From JAUIIK01 sp963709995 (GTDB lineage: Bacteria; Chloroflexota; Chloroflexia; Thermomicrobiales; CFX8), in NCBI GenBank assembly GCA_963709995.1, contig CAVPYN010000010.1, positions 62,001-126,000 of the forward strand: a DNA stretch of 64,000 nt, read 5' to 3'. A model generated the notes under the pieces. The model did not search any database. It saw only the letters and a list, made by a program, of their open reading frames with translations, and was not told where the DNA came from. Made by a program: the position numbers and the translations under genes. Shown one piece after another: positions 18,394 to 26,744 of the stretch; position 1 is the first letter of the stretch; each line of letters starts with the position of its first letter.

Positions 18394-18864
18394 ATGGAGA
18401 TTCTCGGAATCAAGCACATGGCGATCGCTGTTGAGAATGTTGACTCGGCGCTCCAACAGTACCAGCGCTTTCTCGGCGTTCCCGATTCAGTCGAGCCGAT
18501 GGATCTGGTCAAGGGTGGCTCGCGGGAGGCTCATTTTGACTTCGGCGACGTCCAGATCCAGCTTTGTCAATCCTACGAACCGGATCACCGCTTCGCTCAA
18601 TTCATCCAGGAGCACGGTGAAGGGTTGCACCATATGTGCCTCTCGGTCGCCAACATCGAGCAAGCGGTCGAACAGGCGCTCGCCGCAGGCGCTGAGCTTA
18701 AGGAGTGTTCATCCTGCAAGATCACCGGGATCCATGAGCATAGCGAAGGCTGGATCTGCTTCCTGCAGGGAGAATCCGTTCCGGGAACCGAGATCGAGTT
18801 CATGCAGGTGTACAAGCCGGAAGAGATCCCGGAACGGTACCGGACCGGCCCCCGCGAACTCTAG
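18394..18864 (+). CDS. VOC-family protein, methylmalonyl-CoA epimerase-like
   Basis: A 156-residue glyoxalase/VOC protein with the paired beta-alpha-beta-beta-beta modules of methylmalonyl-CoA epimerase: KHMAIAVENVDSALQQYQRFLG at the start and HHMCLSVANIEQAVEQALAAG in the middle, each with the metal-binding His, and IEFMQVYKPEE with the C-terminal Glu ligand. The frame is open from 18346 but ATG 18394 has GAAAGGA upstream and starts at the domain edge. Substrate is an inference; no mutase gene is nearby. Confidence 0.8.
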   Translation: MEILGIKHMAIAVENVDSALQQYQRFLGVPDSVEPMDLVKGGSREAHFDFGDVQIQLCQSYEPDHRFAQFIQEHGEGLHHMCLSVANIEQAVEQALAAGAELKECSSCKITGIHEHSEGWICFLQGESVPGTEIEFMQVYKPEEIPERYRTGPREL

Positions 18865-19001
18865 TCAGCGTGCCGGCACAGTGACTTGCGAAGGACTTCG
18901 AGGGTATCTACACTGCCACCACTTGCGGCAGAAGGTCGCGTGTTACGCCGGCCAGCAGATATCGGGGCGATCTGCTGGGTGTCGAGGGGAAAGGGTGAAC
19001 T

Positions 19002-19760
19002 GTGGAGAGTAACCGGGTTCTGTTACAGCAGGCGGTCGTCGAGTTTATCGGTCCATTTGCGCTGGTCTTTCTGGGTGTCGGGGCGATCACGATGACCGCG
19101 GGACAAGACCTCGTTGCTATCGCGCTGGCCCATGGCTTGGCGATCGGAATCATGATCGCCGCGGCTGGTCACATCTCGGGGGGCGCGTACAATCCAGCGG
19201 TCACGATCGGGCTGGCAATCGCCGGCAAGCTTAAGCCTCTCCAGGCAACCGTTTACATCGTGGCGGAACTTCTTGGCGCCGTGGCGGCGGCGCTAGCGCT
19301 CACCATGATTTTCACCAGCGAACAGGTTGACGCGGTTAACCTGGGAACTCCGCAAGTTGCTTCAGGAATCAGCCTCGGCGGCGCACTGCTCGGCGAGATA
19401 ATACTGACCTTCTTCCTGATGTTCGTGATCTTCGGTACTGCCGTCGATCAGCGCAGCAACAAGGCTATCGCGGCGCTTGCAATTGGCCTGACGATCACCG
19501 CTGACATCTTTGCCCTCGGAGCCATCACCGGCGCGGTCATGAACCCGGCCCGGCAGTTCGGCCCGGCTCTCGTCGAGGGCATGTGGTCCGATTTCTGGAT
19601 CTGGTGGATCGGCCCGATCGTTGGCGCCGCGATCGCCGCGATCGTCTACAACTGGGTCCTGCTGGACCGCGACGTGCCGGGCGCCGATCCACAAGACGGT
19701 GAAGGCGCGCAGCTTCCGGATCAGAACCAGCCAAGCCCGAGACGGCGGCGACGCAGATAG
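19002..19760 (+). CDS. Aquaporin / glycerol facilitator (MIP family)
   Basis: A 252-residue channel with six hydrophobic helices and the two half-helix motifs: NPAVTIG after GHISGGAY and NPARQFGPA after GAITGAVM. The GTG start follows AAAGGGTGAACT. The Arg of the selectivity filter follows the second NPA. A charged Arg-rich C-terminal tail (PSPRRRRRR) is cytoplasmic. Whether it moves water, glycerol or another small solute cannot be decided here. Confidence 0.92.
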   Translation: MESNRVLLQQAVVEFIGPFALVFLGVGAITMTAGQDLVAIALAHGLAIGIMIAAAGHISGGAYNPAVTIGLAIAGKLKPLQATVYIVAELLGAVAAALALTMIFTSEQVDAVNLGTPQVASGISLGGALLGEIILTFFLMFVIFGTAVDQRSNKAIAALAIGLTITADIFALGAITGAVMNPARQFGPALVEGMWSDFWIWWIGPIVGAAIAAIVYNWVLLDRDVPGADPQDGEGAQLPDQNQPSPRRRRRR

Positions 19761-19829
19761 GTCCCGACGCCGGAATGATGCACAATTGGAGAAACCGACC
19801 TGTCGCATCAACGCGGAAAGGGAAAACAC

Positions 19830-20363
19830 ATGCATAAACTCAGCGGGGTCAACGTCGCGATGGTTCTCGCCGCCAATTTCGAGGATTCCGAGGCTGTAGA
19901 GCCAAGGAGATACCTGGAGGAACATGGGGCGACGGTGACGATCATTGGCATCGAGACCGGCACCATCGAAGGCAAGAAGGGCGCGTCTCTGACCGCCTCG
20001 ACAACCTTCGAGGATGTCAACGTCCAGGAGTTTGACGCGCTTGTCATCCCCGGCGGGGGATCGCCGGAGAATCTCCGGATCCACGAACCAGCCGTCGAAT
20101 TCACTCACCGGTTCACCGAAACTGGAAAGCCGGTTGCGGCGATCTGTCATGGAGCACAGTTGCTGATTTCAGCCGACGTGCTGAGAGGAATGACCGTAAC
20201 TTGCGTTAACAAGATTCGGGATGATGTGATCAATGCAGGCGCAAACTACGTCGATGAAGAATTGGTCATCGACGGAAATCTGATCACCTCGCGCGTTCCC
20301 AGAGATCTGCCAGCGTTCAATAGCGCGATCGTCGAATCACTTTCACGGATGCCGGTCTCCTAA
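19830..20363 (+). CDS. DJ-1/PfpI family protein
   Basis: A 177-residue class I glutamine amidotransferase-like protein: NFEDSEAVEP carries the conserved Glu, DALVIPGGGSPENLR the glycine-rich turn, and AAICHGAQLLISADVL the nucleophile elbow with Cys-His. Closest in layout to PfpI/YhbO-type proteins, annotated as proteases, deglycases or chaperones. GGAAAGGG precedes the ATG. Followed by a strong hairpin. Confidence 0.9.
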   Translation: MHKLSGVNVAMVLAANFEDSEAVEPRRYLEEHGATVTIIGIETGTIEGKKGASLTASTTFEDVNVQEFDALVIPGGGSPENLRIHEPAVEFTHRFTETGKPVAAICHGAQLLISADVLRGMTVTCVNKIRDDVINAGANYVDEELVIDGNLITSRVPRDLPAFNSAIVESLSRMPVS

Positions 20364-20393
20364 CAGGCCACTCCGACATCCCGTCGAGAAGAC

Positions 20394-20425
20394 AAAGCGG
20401 CGTGGCGCAACTGCCACGCTGCTTT
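20394..20425 (+). terminator. Terminator-like hairpin after the DJ-1 gene
   Basis: A 13-bp stem (AAAGCGGCGTGGC pairing with GCCACGCTGCTTT, one G-U) with a 6-nt loop, 30 nt after the stop codon. There is no continuous U-tract after it. Confidence 0.6.
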
Positions 20426-20550
20426 GGCATTGTCTGCCCGATCACAACTTCATTCCATTCATCGAGCTTCGAAATAATGGCTAGGATGGAACGGGCCAGC
20501 CTCAACCGGCCGTCATACAGGATATCTGTCCGCCAGAGAGGACTCGTGCA

Positions 20551-21919
20551 ATGTCTCCACTTCACATCCTTGATCGATGCACCGTGGTAACGGTGAATCC
20601 CCGGCGGGAGGTTATCGGCAATGGCGCGATAGCCTGGGACGATGCCGGTCTGATCGTCTCCGTCGGAACGTCGGACGAAGTGTGCCGCGCCCACCCACAG
20701 GCTGCCGTCATCGGCGGTCACGGCCGCGTTGCATTCCCTGGCTTCGTCAACGTTCACACGCACACCGTACTCACGATGTTGCGTGGTCTTGCCGAAGATC
20801 TCGGCCCACACTCGCTCTACGGACAGATGTACCCGATGAAGTCGATCCTGACGCCAGCGGACCGCTATACGATGGGGTTGTTGGGCTGCGTTGAAGCGCT
20901 CCGATTCCGGAACGACAACGATTACCGAGAACTATGAGGGTTCGACCGACGTCGCGCCCGCCATTGAACTCCTGGGAATGCGCGGCGTGATCTCCGAGAT
21001 CGTTAACGACGCGGTCATGGTTGATATTCGCCGTGGCCACTACCGGTTTTCCGAGGAGCAAGCCGAGCGCCAGCTCCAGCGTTCAGTCGATCAGATCGAG
21101 CGCTGGCACGGCGCGGCTACGGGGCGCATCACCTGCCAGGTCAGCGCCCACGCGCCTGACACCTGTAGCCGGGAGCTTCTGGAGCGCCTGATCGAGATCA
21201 GTGACGCTCGCGAGCTTGGACGTCACATCCACCTGGCTCAAACCCCGAAAGAGGTGTCCCAGGTCGAACTCATGCATGGCATGAGATCGGCGGAGTTCCT
21301 GAATTCGGCGGGATATCTCGGGCCGGCAACGATTGCGGCGCACTGCATCCACATCCAGCCGCACGAAATCGAGATGATTGCGCGTGCAGGAACCAGTGTT
21401 GCCCACTGTGCCGTGATCAACGGTAAACGCGGCAAGGCGGCGCCGATCATGGCGCTCGAAGCGGCCGGGGCAAACATCGCCCTCGGTTCCGACAACATGA
21501 GCGAGGACATGGTGGATGTCGCCCGCCACGCGATGTACGCCAACCGGGTTCGAGAAGACATTGGAACGAAGCCATCCTCCCACGAGGTGATCGAGTGGTT
21601 GACGATTGGCGGGGCAAGGGCTGTTGGGCTGGAGGACTCAATAGGCTCGCTCGAAGTTGGAAAGCAGGCTGACATCACGGTCGTTGACTTCCGAAAGCCG
21701 CATCTCGCGCCAGTCTTCGACCCTGTCGCGAATTTCGCCCACAACGGAATTGGGAGTGATGTCGAGATGGTCTTTGTCGGGGGGCGCCAACTCGTAGGCG
21801 ATGGCGAGGTCCAGACCGTCAACACTGCCGAGGTAGTAGCCGAGGCGCAGGAGAGAGCCGCAGACTTCTGGCGACGTTTCAACGATCAGTTCGGTGGCGC
21901 GGTCATGGCCGAAGCGTAG
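20551..21919 (+). pseudogene. Amidohydrolase (deaminase/chlorohydrolase type), +1 frameshift
   Basis: Metal-dependent hydrolase of the TrzA/GuaD/AtzB-like group. The first frame carries the N-terminal composite domain and GFVNVHTHTVLTMLRG with the HxH metal motif; the frame changes near 20909-20912 where one extra T (CCGATTCCGG) separates EALR from SGTTTITENYEGSTD. The second frame continues with HIHLAQTPKEV, PATIAAHCIHIQP, and ALGSDNMSEDMVD with the metal-binding Asp. Restored length is about 455 residues. Substrate unknown; a second amidohydrolase lies at 22613. Confidence 0.8.
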
Positions 21920-21965
21920 GCTCCTGGCACGCGCTGCACGGGAGATTCAATTGGGCGGAGGAGTC

Positions 21966-22508
21966 ATGACGAGATACGTGGCCCTGCTACGCGCTATCAA
22001 TGTTGGCGGGAAGAACCGGCTTCCAATGAACCGCCTGAGGGAGCTTCTCACCGGTCTCGACTATCAGAACGTGAGGACGTACATCCAGAGCGGGAACATT
22101 CTGTTCGAGACACAGGAAAGTGATGAGGCGGCAATCAGCGGGTCGATTCAGGTATCGATCGAGGAACAATTCGAGATCGCGACGCCGGTCATCTTGCGAC
22201 GATCTGACGAATTCGCGAAAATCGTGGCCTCAAGCCCGTTCGATGCGCTGGCGACCGCACCAGACAAATTGCAGGTGATGTTTCTGTCCGCGATTCCAGA
22301 CGCTAATCGAGTTGCCAACCTTGAACCAGATCGCTCGCCAGGCGATAGCTTCGTGGTGCAAGACCGCGAGATCTACATGCATCTACCTCGCGGCGCGGCG
22401 AGAACCAAGCTGACGCTGGACTACTTCGAACCGGCTCTCGGCGTCACCGCGACGGCCCGAAACTGGAAGACAGTCAACCGCCTGGCGGAGATGATCGAAA
22501 CTGTCTAA
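21966..22508 (+). CDS. DUF1697 family protein
   Basis: A 180-residue DUF1697 protein with the family's characteristic start (MTRYVALLRAINVGGKNRLP), VRTYIQSGNILFET, and a C-terminal GVTATARNWKTVNRLAEM. GGGCGGAGGAG is immediately ahead of ATG 21966. No biochemical function is established for the family. It sits between two amidohydrolase genes. Confidence 0.9.
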   Translation: MTRYVALLRAINVGGKNRLPMNRLRELLTGLDYQNVRTYIQSGNILFETQESDEAAISGSIQVSIEEQFEIATPVILRRSDEFAKIVASSPFDALATAPDKLQVMFLSAIPDANRVANLEPDRSPGDSFVVQDREIYMHLPRGAARTKLTLDYFEPALGVTATARNWKTVNRLAEMIETV

Positions 22509-22612
22509 TTCCCTCGCGCTCGTCCGGGCCAGACGCGGCTAAGATGAATCCGGCGCAATAGATAGGCAGGACATCGTTCGCGGTTTAGTTTGCAGGAGAA
22601 GGGCACTTCAAG

Positions 22613-24031
22613 ATGACAACATTGCTTGTTGGCGGTCCGGTGATAACCGTCGATGCTGAACGCCGGGTGCTGGATCCAGGCGCGGTGGCGGTGGAGGATG
22701 ACCGTATCATCGCGGTAGGGTCGCCGGGCGACCTGCGCCTACAGTATCCCGACGCGACCGAGATCGAACTCTCAGGCACCGCGATCCTGCCTGGTCTCAT
22801 CGATAGCCATGGACACGCCGGCCACGGCATGACCAAGGCGTTGGGCGACGGCGCGGATGACTGGCTCGACCTGGTTGCCGAGATCTATTTCCGCCAATCG
22901 GACGTCGAGTTCTGGCGTGCCGAAAGCTTCCTCTCGGCGCTGGAGCACATCGAGTTCGGCGTCACGACATCGCTGTCGATGACCGGCTCGATGCCGAGAG
23001 TTGACGATCCGAAGTATGCGGTGGCGGCGGCCAGCGGATACGCCGCGTTGGGATTGCGTCACATCGCCGCTCTGGGGCCACCGAATATGCCCTGGCCAGC
23101 CAGGTATCGCGATGTTGAAACCGGCAGGGAGATCAGCGTCGATCTTGACGGGATGATGGACACCGTCGCGGCCACGATCGATCAACTTAACGGCACGGCG
23201 GGCGGGAGAATCTCTGTCTTCGTCGGCCCATCCGGGCTCGTGCCGGAAATGGCAGCCGGCGGATCAGCGACCGCGTCCTCGGTTGCGATGATGACAGCTG
23301 TCCACGAGATGAGCGAAGACCGTGGCGTCTATATCCATTCCCACACCTACAAAGGGCAATTGATAGCGGCGCGTGACGGCTACCCGGATATACTCAGCCC
23401 GAAGCTCACCCTCGCCCATTGCGCTGGCATCTCTCTCGAAGAAGTGCGGATCATGGCCGGCGCCGGGGTCAACGCCACCCACGGCCCGCTCACCCACGCG
23501 TTTGCTTCGGCCCGGTTCCCACTCACCGAAGCGCTCGAGGCGGGCGTCAACGTCCTGATCTCGACGGACGGATCTGGTCCCGATCGGTCGTTCGACTTGC
23601 TCAGCCAGGGGCGCATCGCCGCTCAGCTGCAGCGGGCTCATTTCGCCGATACGTCGATTCTCCCGGCGGGCAAGATCCTGGAAATGATGACGATTGACCC
23701 CGCGAGAGCCTTCGGCATGGATGACCAGATTGGCTCGCTGGAACCGGGAAAGAAAGCGGACATCATCGCCGTAGATCTGCGCTCCGCCCGGATGGAACCC
23801 GGCTACATGCCACTGGAACGTGTGATCTACGTTGGCAGTGGTCTCGACATCGAATTCATGATGGTTGACGGCAAAATCCTCAAACAGAATCATCAGATCC
23901 TCGACATCGACGTCGACACGATCTTGAACGACGCTGACCGGGCGGCACAGACCACCTATGAACGCGCGGGAATGCTCGATCGCCTGAGCTCACATCCAAA
24001 CACCTGGGGGCATGTCCGGTACGAGGGATAA
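22613..24031 (+). CDS. Amidohydrolase family protein
   Basis: A 472-residue amidohydrolase: N-terminal beta-domain (LLVGGPVITVDAERRVLD), LPGLIDSHGHAGHGM with the HxH motif, VYIHSHTYKGQLIAARDGY, KLTLAHCAGISLEE with the metal His, LISTDGSGPDRSFDL with the Asp, and IGSLEPGKKADIIAVDL near the end. Intact, in contrast to the amidohydrolase at 20551. AGGAGAAGGG precedes the ATG. The substrate is likely a cyclic amide or N-heterocycle, but this cannot be resolved. Confidence 0.9.
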   Translation: MTTLLVGGPVITVDAERRVLDPGAVAVEDDRIIAVGSPGDLRLQYPDATEIELSGTAILPGLIDSHGHAGHGMTKALGDGADDWLDLVAEIYFRQSDVEFWRAESFLSALEHIEFGVTTSLSMTGSMPRVDDPKYAVAAASGYAALGLRHIAALGPPNMPWPARYRDVETGREISVDLDGMMDTVAATIDQLNGTAGGRISVFVGPSGLVPEMAAGGSATASSVAMMTAVHEMSEDRGVYIHSHTYKGQLIAARDGYPDILSPKLTLAHCAGISLEEVRIMAGAGVNATHGPLTHAFASARFPLTEALEAGVNVLISTDGSGPDRSFDLLSQGRIAAQLQRAHFADTSILPAGKILEMMTIDPARAFGMDDQIGSLEPGKKADIIAVDLRSARMEPGYMPLERVIYVGSGLDIEFMMVDGKILKQNHQILDIDVDTILNDADRAAQTTYERAGMLDRLSSHPNTWGHVRYEG

Positions 24032-24249
24032 CGCCCCACAATTGTTGAGCCAGGCCACACCCCGATTCCACTGAGGGCGGAGAACAGTCTTTGCCCTCGT
24101 TCCCTTTGATCCCCGTCCAGCCAAGCGGAACTCCGGCCCCCTCGTTATGCGATGTCTGCCTGTATTGCGGGAAACACCCCGGACGTATCTCACTTGACTT
24201 CGTGATCGAACTCCCGCCGGTACTCTGGTTTCAGAAGAGATCGAGGCGG

Positions 24250-24525
24250 CCGGTTGAAGAAGCCGCGACACGAAGCGAAAGGAGTCAAGCGGAGCACCCA
24301 TCGTCAACAACTCGAAGCGGCGCCCTCCGCCGGACACGAAGAGTAAGCGGAAGCGGTCGAGGGCAAGACGAAAGTCAGACAGAAAGGCTTCGAGGATGGA
24401 TGGGAGAGAGATAGAACAGGCTCCGCCGAACTCAGAAATCCGGGAGCGCACGGTAGATAGCAGGCGCGGAAAACCCGGAGCGCAAGTAACGGCGAATCGC
24501 AGCGTGGCGCGGCTCCTTCAGCCGG
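24250..24525 (+). ncRNA. Putative structured leader RNA 1, closed by an 18-nt inverted repeat
   Basis: Between the amidohydrolase stop (24031) and ATG 24567 there are 535 nt. Within them 24250-24267 pairs with 24508-24525 (16 Watson-Crick pairs, one G-U, one mismatch), enclosing about 240 nt of purine-rich sequence. Each arm can alternatively fold on itself (CGGTT...AGCCG and CGGCT...AGCCG). A second copy of the arms with different interior precedes the next gene (25019-25217). Not a riboswitch class I recognise. Confidence 0.5.
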
Positions 24526-24566
24526 AAGCAGAAACGAACGTCCAGAACCGGGGCGGGGAGGCTGAC

Positions 24567-24971
24567 ATGAAGAAGACAATCAACCGTCGAGCACTTCTCA
24601 AGCGGGGCGCCGCGCTCGCCGGAGGCCTGGCATTCACCTTTGGAGCTTCGATGGCCGCCGCGGCGGAATCCACAAGTGCTGGCGATCAGCCGACCGGCGC
24701 ATCCAACAAGCAGAGGACTTTCTTTGCCCTGGCGACAACCCGCGAGGATCAGGACAGGGCATGTGCCCGGCACGCGGCAAACAAACTATTCGCCAGTCCT
24801 GAAGCGGCGGATCAGCATCGCGCCCACCCTGGCTGCAACTGTCAGGTGGTAAAGGGCGGCGACCTGCCCGAGTCCACCTGGGTAGAACTCTTCGGCAGCC
24901 CGGCATCGGTTGCACGAGTTGCTGTCGACCGGCGCTGGGGCTGGGTCGCGCAAACACTGAAAACCAGTTGA
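24567..24971 (+). CDS. Small Tat-exported Cys/His-domain protein
   Basis: A 134-residue protein with a twin-arginine signal (NRRALLKRGAALAGG followed by a hydrophobic stretch and ASMAAAAE cleavage region). ATG 24567, right after GGGGCGGGGAGG, places the signal at the N-terminus; the frame is open upstream to 24396 but that part is the leader. The mature part has CARHAANKLFAS, QHRAHPGCNC, GGDLPESTWVELFG and VDRRWGWVAQTL, a module repeated in the next protein. Three Cys and two conserved His suggest a metal site. I do not know a name for this domain. Confidence 0.75.
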   Translation: MKKTINRRALLKRGAALAGGLAFTFGASMAAAAESTSAGDQPTGASNKQRTFFALATTREDQDRACARHAANKLFASPEAADQHRAHPGCNCQVVKGGDLPESTWVELFGSPASVARVAVDRRWGWVAQTLKTS

Positions 24972-24997
24972 CAGTATCCTGATCGTGCCCTACCATC
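24969..24997 (+). promoter_or_regulatory. Putative promoter of the second Tat protein/leader
   Basis: TTGACA at 24969-24974 (overlapping the stop codon of the preceding gene), a 17-nt spacer and TACCAT at 24992-24997. Transcription would start just ahead of leader RNA 2, leaving about 270 nt untranslated. Confidence 0.6.
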
Positions 24998-25018
24998 CTA
25001 TGACAGGCTGGAACAGGC

Positions 25019-25217
25019 CGGCTGTAGAAGCCGTGCGAGGCAGGGTGTGTGGAAGGCCGGCGTGGAAGCCGGGGGGCTGTGGAGAGAAAGCGGAGCGGCA
25101 GAGCGTTGGAGTTCAGTTAAGCCCGGTCCGTCGAAACGAAGAAGCAGCAACAAGACCCCTGGTCGAAGCAAAGGTCGGAAGCGCATGAAACCTGTAGCGT
25201 GCGGCTCCTCCAGCCGG
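25019..25217 (+). ncRNA. Putative structured leader RNA 2, closed by a 20-nt inverted repeat
   Basis: 25019-25038 can pair with 25198-25217 (16 Watson-Crick, two G-U, two mismatches). The arms match those of leader 1 with pair-compatible changes at two positions (U-G to C-G, C-G to U-G). The 3' arm contains CGGCTCCTCCAGCCGG, against CGGCTCCTTCAGCCGG in leader 1. Each arm is also a self-contained hairpin (CGGCTGTAGAAGCCG and CGGCTCCTCCAGCCG), so two mutually exclusive folds exist. Confidence 0.5.
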
Positions 25218-25270
25218 TCTGCCTGTCTTGACGAGCCGCGGGCCGCGGCGACCGAGTACGGGGGCACGTC

Positions 25271-26542
25271 GTGGATCGAAAACTGGACCGGCGGACACTT
25301 CTGAAAGGCGGCGCCGCGCTCTTTGGCGGCGCGGCAGCGGCATTTTCACCGGGGCTCGCAGCCTTCGCTGAACTGGGCCGGAATGGTTCGTCAACCCAGG
25401 GCCGGGCAACGCTCACCTGGTACGCGCTCGATCCCGAATGGGGGGCGGGCCTTGATGGTTGTCCGGTAGACCCGGCCGCGGCACACCAGTCGACCCACGC
25501 TTGCCACGCCTGCAATTCGTGCCATCATCACGCGGACAACAAGCTCTTTGCGTCGATGACCGCCGCGAACCAGAATCGCGCACACGTTGGCTGCAAATGC
25601 CTCGTCGTTGAGGGCGGCGAACTGCCGATAGATGTCTGGGAAGAGCTTTTTGGCGCGCAAAACAACCTGGAACGACAGCACGTTGACCGGCGCTGGGACT
25701 GGGTCGCCGAAACCCTCGAAGGCGACAGCGAACCGGGCGAATATGACTTCGCCGACCCGGCCTTCCGGCGCGTCTGGGAACGCACCGACCTCCCGGTCAA
25801 AGACGGCGTCGTCTCCCGCACCTGGTGGTGGTCTGACAAGCTCCCGTTCACCCCTGGGCTAACCGAGGACTACGAAGAAGGTCCATTTGGCAAGCGTCTC
25901 GTTCAGTACTTTGACAAGAGCCGGATGGAGATCACTGATCCCAATGGCGACCCCTTCTCAGTCTGGTATGTTACGAATGGCCTTCTCGTCGTCGAACTCA
26001 TAACCGGGATGATGCAAGTTGGCCACAATGAGTTCCTCGAGCGGGAAGCCGCCACCGAGAACACTGCTGGCGATCCTGACGATCCTGACGGTCCGACCTA
26101 TTTGACCTTCTCTAGCGTCCTCGATGAACCGCCATTGCCGCTCGGCTCGATCATCAGCCAGGGGATCAACCGTGCCGGAGATGTCACGATGAACAACCAG
26201 CAGTTTGCTGACCAGGGCGTCACCGTTGGCTACATCGACCCGATCACGAACCACAGCATCGCGGCCCCCTTCTGGAACACGATGAACTCCAGCGGGCCGG
26301 TCTATCAGGATGGCGAATTCGTCCAGGCGCCGCTCTTCCTTGATCCGTTCTTCCCTGGCGGCCGCCCAATCACCGAGCCGTACTGGGCACAAGTGCGAGT
26401 CGCGGGCGTTCAGCAACTCGTGCTGATTCAGTGCTTCGAGCGTCGGGTCATGACCTACACCCCGCAGAATGAGCCAAACTGGCAAGTCGAGGCAGGGAAT
26501 GTCGGGCGCCACTACCACGCCTGGAGATACGGCGACGAATAG
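25271..26542 (+). CDS. Tat-exported two-domain protein: Cys/His module plus Chloroflexota secreted domain
   Basis: GTG 25271 follows GGGGG and starts a Tat signal (DRRTLLKGGAALFGGAAAAF). Residues about 70-150 repeat the module of the preceding gene: CHACNSCHHHADNKLFAS, NRAHVGCKC, GGELPIDVWEELFG, VDRRWDWVAETL. CNSCH also fits a CxxCH heme motif, but the paralogue lacks it. Residues about 160-420 form a domain with DLPVKDGVVSRTWWWSD, GKRLVQYFDKSRMEI, YVTNGLLVVELITGMMQVG, NHSIAAPFWNTMNSSGPVY and VLIQCFERRVMTYTPQN, which I recognise as recurrent in secreted Chloroflexota proteins but cannot name. 423 residues in total. Confidence 0.75.
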   Translation: MDRKLDRRTLLKGGAALFGGAAAAFSPGLAAFAELGRNGSSTQGRATLTWYALDPEWGAGLDGCPVDPAAAHQSTHACHACNSCHHHADNKLFASMTAANQNRAHVGCKCLVVEGGELPIDVWEELFGAQNNLERQHVDRRWDWVAETLEGDSEPGEYDFADPAFRRVWERTDLPVKDGVVSRTWWWSDKLPFTPGLTEDYEEGPFGKRLVQYFDKSRMEITDPNGDPFSVWYVTNGLLVVELITGMMQVGHNEFLEREAATENTAGDPDDPDGPTYLTFSSVLDEPPLPLGSIISQGINRAGDVTMNNQQFADQGVTVGYIDPITNHSIAAPFWNTMNSSGPVYQDGEFVQAPLFLDPFFPGGRPITEPYWAQVRVAGVQQLVLIQCFERRVMTYTPQNEPNWQVEAGNVGRHYHAWRYGDE

Positions 26543-26744
26543 CCCGTAGTGCGTGTTAGCTCGAAGAGTTCAGCCGTCAGACCGCTGGCCTGCCGGAGGG
26601 CGATCCGGGTTACTCCGAGATTACACCGTCCCGGCTGTCGCTTTCCGAATAAGATACGAGTGAGCCTGTTCCCTAATCTCTGCTTCTCCGCTACGATTCC
26701 GTTGACAATCCATCGATGCCGCGCATTCGAAGGGAACGTATCTC

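Noticed and set aside
24396..24566. In-frame N-terminal extension of the small Tat protein
   Set aside because: It would bury the twin-Arg signal 57 residues inside the protein; ATG 24567 has a strong ribosome-binding site.
24250..25217. The two inverted-repeat-bounded leaders as MITE-like mobile elements
   Set aside because: No target-site duplications were found, interiors differ, and both lie at the same position relative to a gene start. Kept as an alternative only.
25510..25530. CNSCH as a cytochrome c haem site
   Set aside because: The paralogous module lacks CxxCH, and Tat export of a c-type cytochrome would be unusual; treated as part of a metal-type Cys/His cluster.
26702..26730. 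TTGACA-N17-ATTCGA as promoter of the DapA-family gene
   Set aside because: The -10 is poor and the transcript would start after the ribosome-binding site.
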